From an uncultured Clostridia bacterium (GTDB lineage: Bacteria > Bacillota > Clostridia > Christensenellales > Borkfalkiaceae), in contig CANQNO010000002.1 of assembly GCA_947625245.1 (NCBI GenBank), positions 62,001 through 126,000 on the forward strand: a DNA stretch of 64,000 nucleotides, in the 5' to 3' direction. Position numbers and translations under genes: made by a program. A model generated the notes under the pieces. It worked only from the letters and a program-made list of their open reading frames with translations. It did not search any database and was not told the DNA's origin. Positions within the stretch are counted from its first letter, which is position 1. Each line of letters begins with the position of its first letter. Shown here piece by piece: positions 41,288 to 49,300 of this stretch.

Positions 41288-42130
41288 ATGGAAAATAACT
41301 TAAAAAATACCCTGCGCGAAGCGGGCTTCAACTTTAAAAAACGGCTCGGTCAAAATTTTATAACCGATAAAAATCTTCTCGCCTCAATAGTCCGCGGCGC
41401 GGGCGTTACCAAAAGCGATACCGTGGTGGAAATAGGCTGCGGCGCGGGCGCGCTTACCCGCGTCCTTTCCGAAAACGCGGCAAAGGTTTTGGGATTTGAA
41501 GTGGACGTGGGATTAAAGCCCGTTTTAAGCCGCGCGCTCGAAGGTGCAGATAACACCGAAATAATTTACGGGGATTTTTTGAAAGCCGATTTAAAATCGC
41601 TCGAGCAAAAGCTCGGCGGATATTCGGTAGTCGCCAATATTCCCTACTATGTCACAACTCCTCTCATAACCAAAATTCTCGAAGAGAGCAAACTCTGCAG
41701 GTCCATGACCGTAATGGTGCAGGAAGAGGTGGCTTTACGGCTGTGCGCAAAGCCCGCAACGCCCGAATACGGCGCGATTACTGCGGCGGTTGCATTAAGA
41801 GCTTCGGCGGAAATAATAAAAAAGGTCCCGCGCGAAATGTTTACGCCCCGCCCCAACGTGGACAGCGCGGTGGTAAAAATGGTGATAGAGGACGGCAGGA
41901 TCAAGGTAAAAGACCCCGTACTCTATAAAAAGACGGTGCATGCCGCCTTTCAGTCGCGCAGAAAGACGCTTGAAAACAATCTGGTGGGATATTTCGGGCT
42001 TTCCCGCGGGGAGGCGCAAAAAATACTCGCGGCGGCGGAAATTTTGCCCAGAGCCCGCGGCGAAACGCTTTCCCCCGCGCAGTTCGCCCGCCTTGCCGAC
42101 GTAATTTTTGAATTTTCCTCCCGCAATTGA
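41288..42130 (+). CDS. rsmA: 16S rRNA (adenine(1518)-N6/adenine(1519)-N6)-dimethyltransferase
   Basis: KsgA/RsmA, which dimethylates two adjacent adenines in the 3' hairpin of 16S rRNA late in 30S assembly. SAM-binding motif EIGCGAGALTRVL, the catalytic NIPYYVTTPLI and the C-terminal small domain with FTPRPNVDSAVV and FQSRRKTLENNL are all intact. The 280-residue length is typical. It is the last housekeeping gene before the inverted-repeat-bounded accessory segment. Confidence 0.96.
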   Translation: MENNLKNTLREAGFNFKKRLGQNFITDKNLLASIVRGAGVTKSDTVVEIGCGAGALTRVLSENAAKVLGFEVDVGLKPVLSRALEGADNTEIIYGDFLKADLKSLEQKLGGYSVVANIPYYVTTPLITKILEESKLCRSMTVMVQEEVALRLCAKPATPEYGAITAAVALRASAEIIKKVPREMFTPRPNVDSAVVKMVIEDGRIKVKDPVLYKKTVHAAFQSRRKTLENNLVGYFGLSRGEAQKILAAAEILPRARGETLSPAQFARLADVIFEFSSRN

Positions 42131-42161
42131 AATGGAAATTTCCCTTTCCGAAATTTGAATT

Positions 42162-42210
42162 AGAAATTAAAAATGAAGAAGCGCCGCGCGGCTGTATGCC
42201 GCGCGGCGCT
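42162..42210. repeat. Left boundary inverted repeat of the accessory segment
   Basis: An AT-rich flank (AGAAATTAAAAATGAAGA) followed by the perfect hairpin AGCGCCGCGCGGC-TGTAT-GCCGCGCGGCGCT (42180-42210). The same flank plus hairpin occurs in reverse complement at 44803-44854. The hairpin also serves as terminator for the minus-strand gene that ends at 42217. Confidence 0.75.
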
Positions 42211-42216
42211 TTACAT

Positions 42217-42957
42217 TTATTTATTATTATACCATTTCAAGGCTTTTTGTTCAAATAGCTTTGTATTTTCAAATTTCATAAAATGTATAGCCGATAAAAC
42301 AGCAAGTTTAAAGTCGGTGCTATCCTTATCGCCGTTTGCAAGCAAACGGCGATTTTTGTCGTTCTTTAAAATCCTTTGCACAAAAAGAGGAATATATGAA
42401 ATGTCTTTTAAATATTTTTCAACGCAACTGCCTTGCGGCAAATCCTTTGTTATAATTGTAACCAAAAATTTGGAAATCTTTTCATAGCACAGCGCTTCCT
42501 CATGGCGTTCTTTAAAGACTGGCATATCGTCAAAAGGCGCCAAATACGCTTCCGTCTTAATTATTTCTTTAAACAGGGGATACAGGCTCCAGATGTATTT
42601 ATTCAGCCCGTTTTTATAAAGCGACAGCCCGTCGTCGCCGAAATCTCCTTTGCCTTTTGGCGCGGAAGCAAAAACAAAGTTTATGCGGAAGGTAAAGCAC
42701 TCTTTTATAAATTCTTCTTCGTCCATATCCGCAATTTTTTCGTCAATTGAAATAAATTTGCCCGCAATATATTTTCTTGCCGCCGCATAGGGCTTATATT
42801 CTTGCAGATTTAAATCTTCCACAAATTTGTCAAACGGCAGCTTATCCGCGGGTTTAAGTTTTCCTAAAGCTACGTTTTCAAGGGCGTAACTGTTCAAAAG
42901 CACATTAAAGCACAAAAAATTCATAATATCCGCAACGTCGTGATTTTCGTTTTTCAT
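42217..42957 (-). CDS. Hypothetical protein, accessory segment
   Basis: 246 residues, helical and soluble, with no signal peptide or membrane segment. I do not recognise the family. Features: acidic and aromatic N terminus (NHDVADIMNFLCFNVLLN), a DMDEEEFIKECFTFRINFVF segment, one Gly-rich loop (PKGKGDFGDDGL) and a basic C terminus. It is AT-rich compared with the flanking core genes. It has its own -10-like TGATATAAT upstream and a hairpin terminator right after the stop. With the XRE genes and dinD beside it, a mobile or phage-derived origin is likely. No catalytic motif stands out. Confidence 0.65.
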   Translation of the reverse strand: MKNENHDVADIMNFLCFNVLLNSYALENVALGKLKPADKLPFDKFVEDLNLQEYKPYAAARKYIAGKFISIDEKIADMDEEEFIKECFTFRINFVFASAPKGKGDFGDDGLSLYKNGLNKYIWSLYPLFKEIIKTEAYLAPFDDMPVFKERHEEALCYEKISKFLVTIITKDLPQGSCVEKYLKDISYIPLFVQRILKNDKNRRLLANGDKDSTDFKLAVLSAIHFMKFENTKLFEQKALKWYNNK

Positions 42958-43161
42958 AGCATTTCTCTTTTTGTTTGTTGATATTATTATATCATTTTAT
43001 TGAAATATGGTCAACAAGAAGTAGTGATTTAAAAAAAATTTACAACAATTTAAAATTATATATAACAATTAAACAGAAATATAGCAAAGTTAGCACAAAT
43101 TTATAATGAAACAGAACGTAATATTTAATGCGTTTTGCGTTAAAAATTTGGGGGAACGGCT

Positions 43162-43497
43162 TTGCAAATAAAAGTTGATAATGAAATAGCTGCACGTTTG
43201 GAAAAACTAATTAAACAAAAAGGTTGGAGCAGATATGATTTGGCGAAAATAACGGGCATTTCCACAAATTCTGTATACGGTTGGACTAATTTGGGAAAGT
43301 TTCCGTCTCTTGCAAACATAGAGCGTATATGAAACGCGGCAAATATCACCGTCGAGCAATTTTTCTACGACGAAGGTGTTGCTGATATGTCTGCAGAAGA
43401 AAGGGAATTACTTTCCGACTGGATAACCCTTTCCGAAACCGAAAAGAAAGCCGTTTTTTCGACTATCGAAGCATTTAAGGAAGCAAAGCGCGTATGA
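43162..43497 (+). pseudogene. XRE-family regulator interrupted by an in-frame TGA
   Basis: Reads as a 111-residue homologue of the next gene if the TGA at 43330-43332 is passed. The N-terminal part QIKVDNEIAARLEKLIKQKGW, SRYDLAKITGISTNSVYGW is a full HTH. After the stop, NAANITVEQFF and LLSDWITLSETEKKAVF match the neighbour closely. The TGA aligns with Cys (KVCEALGIT) in that neighbour. Start TTG 43162 behind GGGGGAA. The true stop overlaps the next ATG as ATGA. A simple TGC or TGT to TGA mutation is the likeliest explanation; a truncated 56-residue HTH could still be made. Confidence 0.75.
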
Positions 43498-43811
43498 TTG
43501 ACGTAGTTAAAAGAATAAACGAATTACTTGCACAAAAAGGTTGGTCTGATTACGAACTTTCAAAACAAACGAATATTTCCACGAATACAATCTACGCGTG
43601 GAATAAGTCAGGTGCAGTTCCTTCGCTTACGAATATCATAAAGGTTTGCGAAGCCTTAGGTATTACTTTGGGTCAATTTTTCTGCGGAACCGCAAACTGT
43701 TACCGTTCACCCGATGAAGAAAGGATTTTGCGTGAATGGTTCTCACTTTCGGATTTGGAAAAGCAAACAATAAAACGAATGATTGAAACTTTTCAAATAC
43801 TTAAAAGATAA
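43494..43811 (+). CDS. XRE-family transcriptional regulator
   Basis: 105 residues: HTH DVVKRINELLAQKGWSDYEL, SKQTNISTNTIYAWNKSGAVPSL, then a helical tail ending MIETFQILKR. It starts four bases inside the end of the upstream broken paralogue (ATGA overlap), so its translation may have depended on ribosomes reaching that stop and could be reduced by the premature TGA. The gene is AT-rich. A hairpin terminator follows. Confidence 0.88.
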   Translation: MIDVVKRINELLAQKGWSDYELSKQTNISTNTIYAWNKSGAVPSLTNIIKVCEALGITLGQFFCGTANCYRSPDEERILREWFSLSDLEKQTIKRMIETFQILKR

Positions 43812-43836
43812 AGATTATCGATAGCTTTAATTTAAC

Positions 43837-43875
43837 AAACAGCGCCGCGAGGCATATTGCCGCGCGGCGCTGTTT
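43837..43875. terminator. Hairpin terminator between XRE gene and dinD
   Basis: Seventeen-base arms with one mismatch (AAACAGCGCCGCG..GGC / GCC..CGCGGCGCTGTTT) and a 5-base loop, followed by T-rich sequence. The core stem is the same as in the two boundary hairpins. It lies between convergent genes. Confidence 0.8.
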
Positions 43876-43897
43876 GTTTCTAAACTAATTGCAAAAA

Positions 43898-44737
43898 TCA
43901 ATCCTTTTTCGGTTTAATTTCTTTGCGTTGTTCCGATTCAAGCTGTTTTATGCTTTTTTCGGGTGTAGGGAGTTCTTCGGGCATTGTGCCGCCCGCGCGG
44001 GCTATTGCTTCCCTTACAATCGTACCCACTTCATAGTGCGCGGCGTTCGCCTTTTCGGGCGTATCCGTCTTTTCGCGCCGCATTTTCTCTTCCGTTTGGG
44101 TAATGCGGAATAAGTTTGCGGCAAGTTCAGTACCGCCCATATAATCGAGGATCTCTTCGCCTTCCGAAAGCCCTTTATGCTCTGCAATGTCGCGGCCGGT
44201 CATGCCGCCGTACAAGCCGCGGTAGCCCGCGTCCTGAAATGTCGCATATTCTTTTTGAGTGATTATTCCCGCCTTGTGCGCCGCCTCTGCAAGGAGCATA
44301 TTCTTTTGCCTTATGTCTCCGCGGATAAACAGTCTCTTTTCGTCCTCTGAAAGGCGGTCGAAAAGTTCGGCAAGTTCCTGGCTGCGGGTCTTTACGGCAA
44401 AATAGGTTTGACCGAGCGCAATGACTTCTTTGCGCGGGTCGCCGTTCATAACTATAAGATAGCAGGCATAGCGCGTGAGTTTGTAATCTATCTGATAGCG
44501 TTTGGCGCCGTTGTTTACAACGAACAACTTCCTGACCTCAGGAAATTGTTCTTCTACGCTCTGTTTGCTGATTTTGCAGGCTATCATTGCCGTCTTAATG
44601 ACCTTATGGAAATTTTCCCATTTTGCGTAATGCAATACGGGTTGCAGTTCACGTGCATACCAAAACTCGTTGCCGTTTTCGTCAATATGCCTGATGTCGT
44701 CGAATAATTTTTTCTGTTGCATGCTTAATTCGTTCAT
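43898..44737 (-). CDS. dinD: DNA damage-inducible protein D (DinD), BRO-N type
   Basis: 279 residues beginning with a BRO-N/antirepressor-like domain (FDDIRHIDENGNEFWYARELQPVLHY), followed by KLTRYACYLIVMNGDP and the long helical DinD C terminus (KAGIITQKEYATFQDAGYRGL, MTGRDIAEHKGL). E. coli DinD is SOS-induced and inhibits RecA filament activity; that function here is by homology. The frame extends upstream to 44839, but the promoter places +1 on the ATG at 44737, and conserved sequence begins there. It is the rightmost gene of the inverted-repeat-bounded segment. Confidence 0.9.
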   Translation of the reverse strand: MNELSMQQKKLFDDIRHIDENGNEFWYARELQPVLHYAKWENFHKVIKTAMIACKISKQSVEEQFPEVRKLFVVNNGAKRYQIDYKLTRYACYLIVMNGDPRKEVIALGQTYFAVKTRSQELAELFDRLSEDEKRLFIRGDIRQKNMLLAEAAHKAGIITQKEYATFQDAGYRGLYGGMTGRDIAEHKGLSEGEEILDYMGGTELAANLFRITQTEEKMRREKTDTPEKANAAHYEVGTIVREAIARAGGTMPEELPTPEKSIKQLESEQRKEIKPKKD

Positions 44738-44743
44738 ATGATT

Positions 44744-44772
44744 ATTATAACATAAAACGTGCGTAAACGCAA
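44744..44772 (-). promoter_or_regulatory. Promoter of dinD (leaderless)
   Basis: Minus strand: TTGCGT (44767-44772), 17-base spacer, extended -10 TGTTATAAT (hexamer 44744-44749), six bases, then ATG. Expected +1 is 44737. I see no LexA-type box overlapping it. Confidence 0.72.
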
Positions 44773-44802
44773 GAAGATGAGCGATTTTCCGCGAAAAACA
44801 AC

Positions 44803-44854
44803 AGCGCCGCGCGGCTTTATGCCGCGCGGCGCTCTTCATTTTTAATTTCTGTTT
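44803..44854. repeat. Right boundary inverted repeat of the accessory segment
   Basis: Hairpin AGCGCCGCGCGGC-TTTAT-GCCGCGCGGCGCT (44803-44833), then, read on the minus strand toward it, AGAAATTAAAAATGAAGA, which matches the left boundary at 42162-42179. The flank overlaps the stop codon of mnmG. Confidence 0.75.
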
Positions 44855-46710
44855 TTTGTGGCGAGCCAGACCATAAGGACGGTTACGTCCGCGGGGTTGA
44901 CGCCCGAAATTCTGCCCGCCTGTCCCAAAGTCATGGGGCGTACGCGTTCCAGCTTTTCCCGCGCTTCTAATCTCAGCCCGCCGATTTTGCCGTAATCTAT
45001 GTCGGGCGGGAGTTTCTTTTCTTCAAGCTTTTTTGCACGTTCTATCTGCTGTTCGTTCTTTTTCAGATATCCCTCGTATTTTACGGTGGCTTCTGCGCTC
45101 TTCACGATTTCGCGCGGGGCTTCCGCCAAAATCCCGAAAAAATCGCACAAGTCAAAAATTTTTGCACCGCGCCTTATCAAGTCGGCGTACGTGAGCCCGC
45201 CCGCCGTGCCCGAAATTCCCTTCTCTTCCAAAAATTTTGCGCAGAGCGCAAAGGAGGGCTTCGCGTTCAGCCTTTTGAGCACGTCGTCGTACCAGGCGAG
45301 CCGCATAAAGTAAACCCTGCCGCGTTCCTCGGTGAATAGGGGAGTGCCCATTATTTTGGGGGTAAGCCTGAAATCCGCGGTGTCCTGCCTAAGCGAAAGG
45401 GAATATTCCGCTCGCGAAGTCATCATCCTGTACGGTTCGTCCGTGCCTTTGGTCACAAGGTCGTCTATCAGAACGCCTATATACGCTTCGTCGCGCCCGA
45501 GTATGAGCGGTTCCCTTCCCATAATTTTAAAGGCGGCGTTTATCCCCGCCATAAGCCCCTGAGCGGCAGCTTCTTCGTAGCCCGAAGTGCCGTTTATTTG
45601 TCCTGCGGTGTAAATTCCCTCTTTCTTTTTAAATTCGAGAGTGGGGTAAATATCCAGCGTGTCTATGCAGTCGTATTCAATCGCATAGCCGTATCTTGAA
45701 ATTTCGCAGTTTTCCAGCCCCTTTACCGAGCGGTACATGGCTTTTTGCACGTCGTGAGGCATAGAGGTGGACATGCCCTGAACGTAAACTTCCGAGGTAT
45801 CGGCGCCCTCCGGTTCCAGAAATATCTGGTGCCTGTCCTTGCCCGAAAACCGCACTACTTTGGTCTCTATCGAGGGGCAGTACCGCGGTCCCGCGCTCTT
45901 TATTTCGCCGTTGTACAGGGGCGAACGGTCAAGGTTGTCCGTAATGATCGAGTGTGTGCGCGGGTTGGTGTAGGTGATATAACAGGGCAGTTTGTTTTGG
46001 GGCGGGTCTTCGTGCATAAAGGAGAAGGGGGGTACGTTCTCTTCGCCAGCCTGCAAAGTACACTTGCCGTAATCCACCGTTTTCCCGTCGAGTCTTGCGG
46101 GAGTGCCCGTTTTGAAACGCCTTACCGAAAACCCCAGCTTTACAAGGCACTTTGTCAAAGCGTTAGCCGGCGCAAAGCCGTTCGGTCCGCTCTTTTTCCG
46201 CACTTCGCCCGTAACGGTTTCGGCGTTTAAATAAACCCCCGTGGCGATTATAACAGCCTTGCACTCCAAAATTCCGCCGTAATCGGTCAAAACCCCGCAT
46301 GCCTTATTGTTCTTCGTTAAAATTTTTACCGCTTCGCCCTGTATTATGCGCAGGCGGGGGCAATTTTCAAGCGCCCTCTTCATTTCGCGGTGATAGGCGT
46401 TTTTGTCGTTCTGTGCGCGCAGGCATTGCACCGCTTCGCCCTTGCCTTCGTTGAGTATCCTTATCTGCAAAGCCGTGTCGTCCGCGCATATGCCCATCTG
46501 TCCGCCCAGCGCGTCTATTTCCCGCACGAGGTGCCCTTTTGCCGTGCCGCCTATCGAGGGGTTACACGCCATAAAGGCTATGCTGTCGAGGTTGAGGGTC
46601 AAAACGGCTGTTTCAAGCCCAAGCCTCGCCGCGGCGAGCGCCGCTTCGCAACCCGCATGGCCCGCGCCTATTACGACTATATCGAATTTTCCTTCGGTAA
46701 ATTTAACCAT
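44842..46710 (-). CDS. mnmG: tRNA uridine-5-carboxymethylaminomethyl modification enzyme MnmG
   Basis: FAD-dependent partner of MnmE, modifying the wobble uridine of several tRNAs. The N-terminal FAD-binding motif VVIGAGHAGCEAALAAARLG, the FMACNPSIGGTAKGHLVREIDALGG block and the YGYAIEYDC segment are typical. The C-terminal helical domain follows, for 622 residues in all. It lies 42 bases downstream of dnaA on the same strand, probably cotranscribed. mnmE is not in the window. Confidence 0.97.
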   Translation of the reverse strand: MVKFTEGKFDIVVIGAGHAGCEAALAAARLGLETAVLTLNLDSIAFMACNPSIGGTAKGHLVREIDALGGQMGICADDTALQIRILNEGKGEAVQCLRAQNDKNAYHREMKRALENCPRLRIIQGEAVKILTKNNKACGVLTDYGGILECKAVIIATGVYLNAETVTGEVRKKSGPNGFAPANALTKCLVKLGFSVRRFKTGTPARLDGKTVDYGKCTLQAGEENVPPFSFMHEDPPQNKLPCYITYTNPRTHSIITDNLDRSPLYNGEIKSAGPRYCPSIETKVVRFSGKDRHQIFLEPEGADTSEVYVQGMSTSMPHDVQKAMYRSVKGLENCEISRYGYAIEYDCIDTLDIYPTLEFKKKEGIYTAGQINGTSGYEEAAAQGLMAGINAAFKIMGREPLILGRDEAYIGVLIDDLVTKGTDEPYRMMTSRAEYSLSLRQDTADFRLTPKIMGTPLFTEERGRVYFMRLAWYDDVLKRLNAKPSFALCAKFLEEKGISGTAGGLTYADLIRRGAKIFDLCDFFGILAEAPREIVKSAEATVKYEGYLKKNEQQIERAKKLEEKKLPPDIDYGKIGGLRLEAREKLERVRPMTLGQAGRISGVNPADVTVLMVWLATKNRN

Positions 46711-46752
46711 ACTCCGTAAAATATTATTGCCCGTTCTTTTACGGGCAATTAA

Positions 46753-48099
46753 TTACTTTTTCAAAATAATATTTTTAATATCGTCCACGTCTTTGGCTAT
46801 TTTGTCGTTGACGCCTATCATTTCTTCCACCTTGTCGCGCGAGTACAAAACGGTGGTGTGGTCCCGTCCGCCGAGCTCTTTCCCCACGGCTATGAGCGGC
46901 AGTGACAACAACTCGCACATAAGATAAGCGCATATCTGCCGTGGGATCACTATTTCCTTTTTCTTGCTCTTGCCTATCAGGTCGGATTTGGAAATCTTAT
47001 AGTAGGAAGTCACTCCCGAAATAATGCTTTGCGCCGTAATTTCCTCTTTTCCTTCCGAAACGGCTTCGTTCAGCGCGCTTTTGGCAAGCTGTATTGTTAT
47101 CGGCTCCTCGTGCAGCCTCGAAGCGAAAATAACTTTTGTAAGCCGCCCTTCCAAAGTCCTCACGTCGTCGTCGGAATCCTTTGCCAAAAATTCCAGCACT
47201 TCGTCTGGCACGGGGCACTTCTTTTCAAACGCCTTGCGCTTTAAAATGGCTATTTTCATCTCGAAGTCTGGCGGCAGTATATCGAACAGCAGCCCGCCCG
47301 AAAAGCGGGTTTTAAGCCTTTCTTCCAGCGCGGTCAGCTCTTTGGGGTGGTGGTCCGAAGAAATGACTATCTGCTTGCCCTTGGAAACCAGCTCGTTAAA
47401 GGTATGGAAAAATTCCTCCTGAACGGCTTTTTTGCCCTCTATAAACTGGATATCGTCTATTATCAGCACGTCGGCGTTGCGGTAATATTGCCTTAATTTA
47501 TTGCCCTTGTCGCGCGCTTCCACGCCGCGGCTCGTGAACATTGTGTCAATTATTTCGTTGACGAACTGTTCGCACGTGACGTAAATTACCTTCAAATTAG
47601 GTTTTTCGGCTACTATTTTATTGGCTATCGCCTGTATAAGGTGGGTCTTGCCCAAACCCGTTCCGCCGTAAATGAACAGCGGGTTGTAGGTGCCTGCGGG
47701 GTCGTTTGCGACCGACAGCGCGGCGGCGTAAACAAACTCGTTGTTCTTGCCCACCACAAAGCTGTCGAAAGTGAATTTTTTATCGAGGTTCGAGGGGGGG
47801 ATGGCTTCTTCCTCGTCGGGGGAATTGTAGGCGTAACCCTCGCTGCCTTCCACTTTAAGCCTGAAATCCACAAGCCCCACGTCGGCTTTTATTATCGCTT
47901 CGCGCATTTTGTCGGCGAGGGTGTTGGTAATGTAGTTGGCAAACAGCTCTGTGGAAGTTTCAAGCACGATCATTCTCCCGTCTATATCCACCGGCACAAG
48001 CTTTTCGAGATAGGTGGTGTAGGTAACGTGCGAAACCAGCTCCTGCATTTTTTCCCTGATCGGAGCGTATATCCAATCGAGATTTCCGTTTTTTGCCAT
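46753..48099 (-). CDS. dnaA: Chromosomal replication initiator protein DnaA
   Basis: AAA+ initiator that binds DnaA boxes and melts oriC. Domain I is at the N terminus (IYAPIREKMQELV), followed by a short linker. The AAA+ domain carries Walker A GGTGLGKTH and Walker B VLIIDDIQFIEGK. Domain IV has the DNA-binding helix-turn-helix ending GGRDHTTVLYSRDKVEEMI. 448 residues is typical. It is divergent from recF and upstream of mnmG, without dnaN. An AAAGGA sequence lies about 13 bases before the ATG, rather distant. Confidence 0.97.
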   Translation of the reverse strand: MAKNGNLDWIYAPIREKMQELVSHVTYTTYLEKLVPVDIDGRMIVLETSTELFANYITNTLADKMREAIIKADVGLVDFRLKVEGSEGYAYNSPDEEEAIPPSNLDKKFTFDSFVVGKNNEFVYAAALSVANDPAGTYNPLFIYGGTGLGKTHLIQAIANKIVAEKPNLKVIYVTCEQFVNEIIDTMFTSRGVEARDKGNKLRQYYRNADVLIIDDIQFIEGKKAVQEEFFHTFNELVSKGKQIVISSDHHPKELTALEERLKTRFSGGLLFDILPPDFEMKIAILKRKAFEKKCPVPDEVLEFLAKDSDDDVRTLEGRLTKVIFASRLHEEPITIQLAKSALNEAVSEGKEEITAQSIISGVTSYYKISKSDLIGKSKKKEIVIPRQICAYLMCELLSLPLIAVGKELGGRDHTTVLYSRDKVEEMIGVNDKIAKDVDDIKNIILKK

Positions 48100-48214
48100 A
48101 AGTTTTTAAATATCCTTTGAAATTCCCAAAATTTTTGATATAATAGTATAGCTTAAAGTGCTTTGAACAATTATAATACAAAAAACGATTAAAATAAAGT
48201 ATTTTGACGGAAAA
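48100..48214. promoter_or_regulatory. dnaA-recF divergent spacer
   Basis: AT-rich 115 bases with -10-like elements TGATATAAT (near 48137) and TTATAAT (near 48171) for rightward transcription. I found no match to the DnaA box TTATNCACA on either strand, so this does not look like oriC. Confidence 0.5.
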
Positions 48215-49300
48215 ATGCGGATAAAAAATTTGAATTTAAAAAATTTCAGAAATTACACGGAGGAAAGCATAAATTTTTCCGACGGTCTGAACATAATTTA
48301 CGGCAGAAACGCGCAGGGCAAAACCAACCTTGCCGAAGCCGTATACTACCTTTGCACGGGCACTTCGCCCCGTGCCAAAAGGGATAAACAGCTTATCCGC
48401 CGCGGCGAAGAGTACGCCGAAATTTCGGCGGAGACCGAGGGCAGGTACGGCAAACTCGAATTGTATGCCCGCATATGCGAAACGGGCAGGGAGATCCGCA
48501 TAAACGGCAATAAAATAAGCCGCAACGCCGATATTTTGGGCAATTTATTTTCGGTTTTCTTTTCCCCGCGCGAGCTCAGGCTTATACAGGACGGACCGGA
48601 CGAGCGCAGAAGATTTTTAAACGTATTCATTTCACAGCTTTCCCGCCCGTATTACATCGCGCTGGTGCGCTATAACCGCGTTCTGGAACAGCGCAATAAC
48701 CTGTTAAAGGACAAAAACCCCGATACGGCGTACGATTTGCTGCCCGTATGGGACGAAGAGCTCTGCAAGTATGCGGCTGCGGTGGCTTGCCGCCGCGCCG
48801 AATATATTTCCCGGCTCGCCCCGCGCGCTTCGGAAATACACGCCCGCCTGACCGACGGAAGTGAAGAACTTAAAATTTCCCCTGAAAAGAAATACGCGGG
48901 CAGCGAAGAGGAGATAAAAAACAAACTGTATTCCGAACTCAGGAACAATTACGAAAGGGATTTAAGGCTTGGATTTACTGCTTCGGGTCCCCACCGCGAC
49001 GACATATCGATAGAGATAAACGGCGAGGACGCCAAAATGTACGCGTCTCAGGGGCAGACCCGCACGGCGGCGCTTTCGCTGAAACTCGCCGAAGTGGAAA
49101 TTTTCAAAGAGGTTTCGGGCGAATATCCCGTGCTCGTCCTCGACGACGTGCTGAGCGAGCTCGACCTGCCCCGCCGCAAAAAATTAATGGGCTGTACCTC
49201 GGGCTTGCAGACTGTTTTGACATGCACCCACGCGGAGCGTGTTTTGGGCGGGCTCGATGCCAACCGCATAAAGATAGAGGGGGGAAAGGTGAAACCGTGA
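48215..49300 (+). CDS. recF: DNA replication and repair protein RecF
   Basis: SMC-like ATPase that helps load RecA on gapped DNA. Walker A YGRNAQGKTNLAEAV near residue 30, signature SQGQTRTAALSLKLAE and Walker B LVLDDVLSELD are intact. The 361-residue length is normal. The start ATG lies behind a weak GACGGA. Its stop overlaps the GTG start of the PHP gene (GTGA). It opens a run of genes on the plus strand that reaches ftsY. Confidence 0.96.
   Translation: MRIKNLNLKNFRNYTEESINFSDGLNIIYGRNAQGKTNLAEAVYYLCTGTSPRAKRDKQLIRRGEEYAEISAETEGRYGKLELYARICETGREIRINGNKISRNADILGNLFSVFFSPRELRLIQDGPDERRRFLNVFISQLSRPYYIALVRYNRVLEQRNNLLKDKNPDTAYDLLPVWDEELCKYAAAVACRRAEYISRLAPRASEIHARLTDGSEELKISPEKKYAGSEEEIKNKLYSELRNNYERDLRLGFTASGPHRDDISIEINGEDAKMYASQGQTRTAALSLKLAEVEIFKEVSGEYPVLVLDDVLSELDLPRRKKLMGCTSGLQTVLTCTHAERVLGGLDANRIKIEGGKVKP

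Noticed and set aside
43014..43160. Replication origin or regulatory array in the AT-rich stretch before the XRE pair
   Set aside because: Very AT-rich but without repeated 9-mers or DnaA boxes; probably only a promoter region.
43333..43372. SECIS element for a selenocysteine TGA at 43330
   Set aside because: No convincing stem-loop follows the TGA, and an XRE regulator is an unlikely selenoprotein; a nonsense mutation is simpler.
48100..48214. oriC between dnaA and recF
   Set aside because: No DnaA-box matches and too short; kept only as a promoter spacer.
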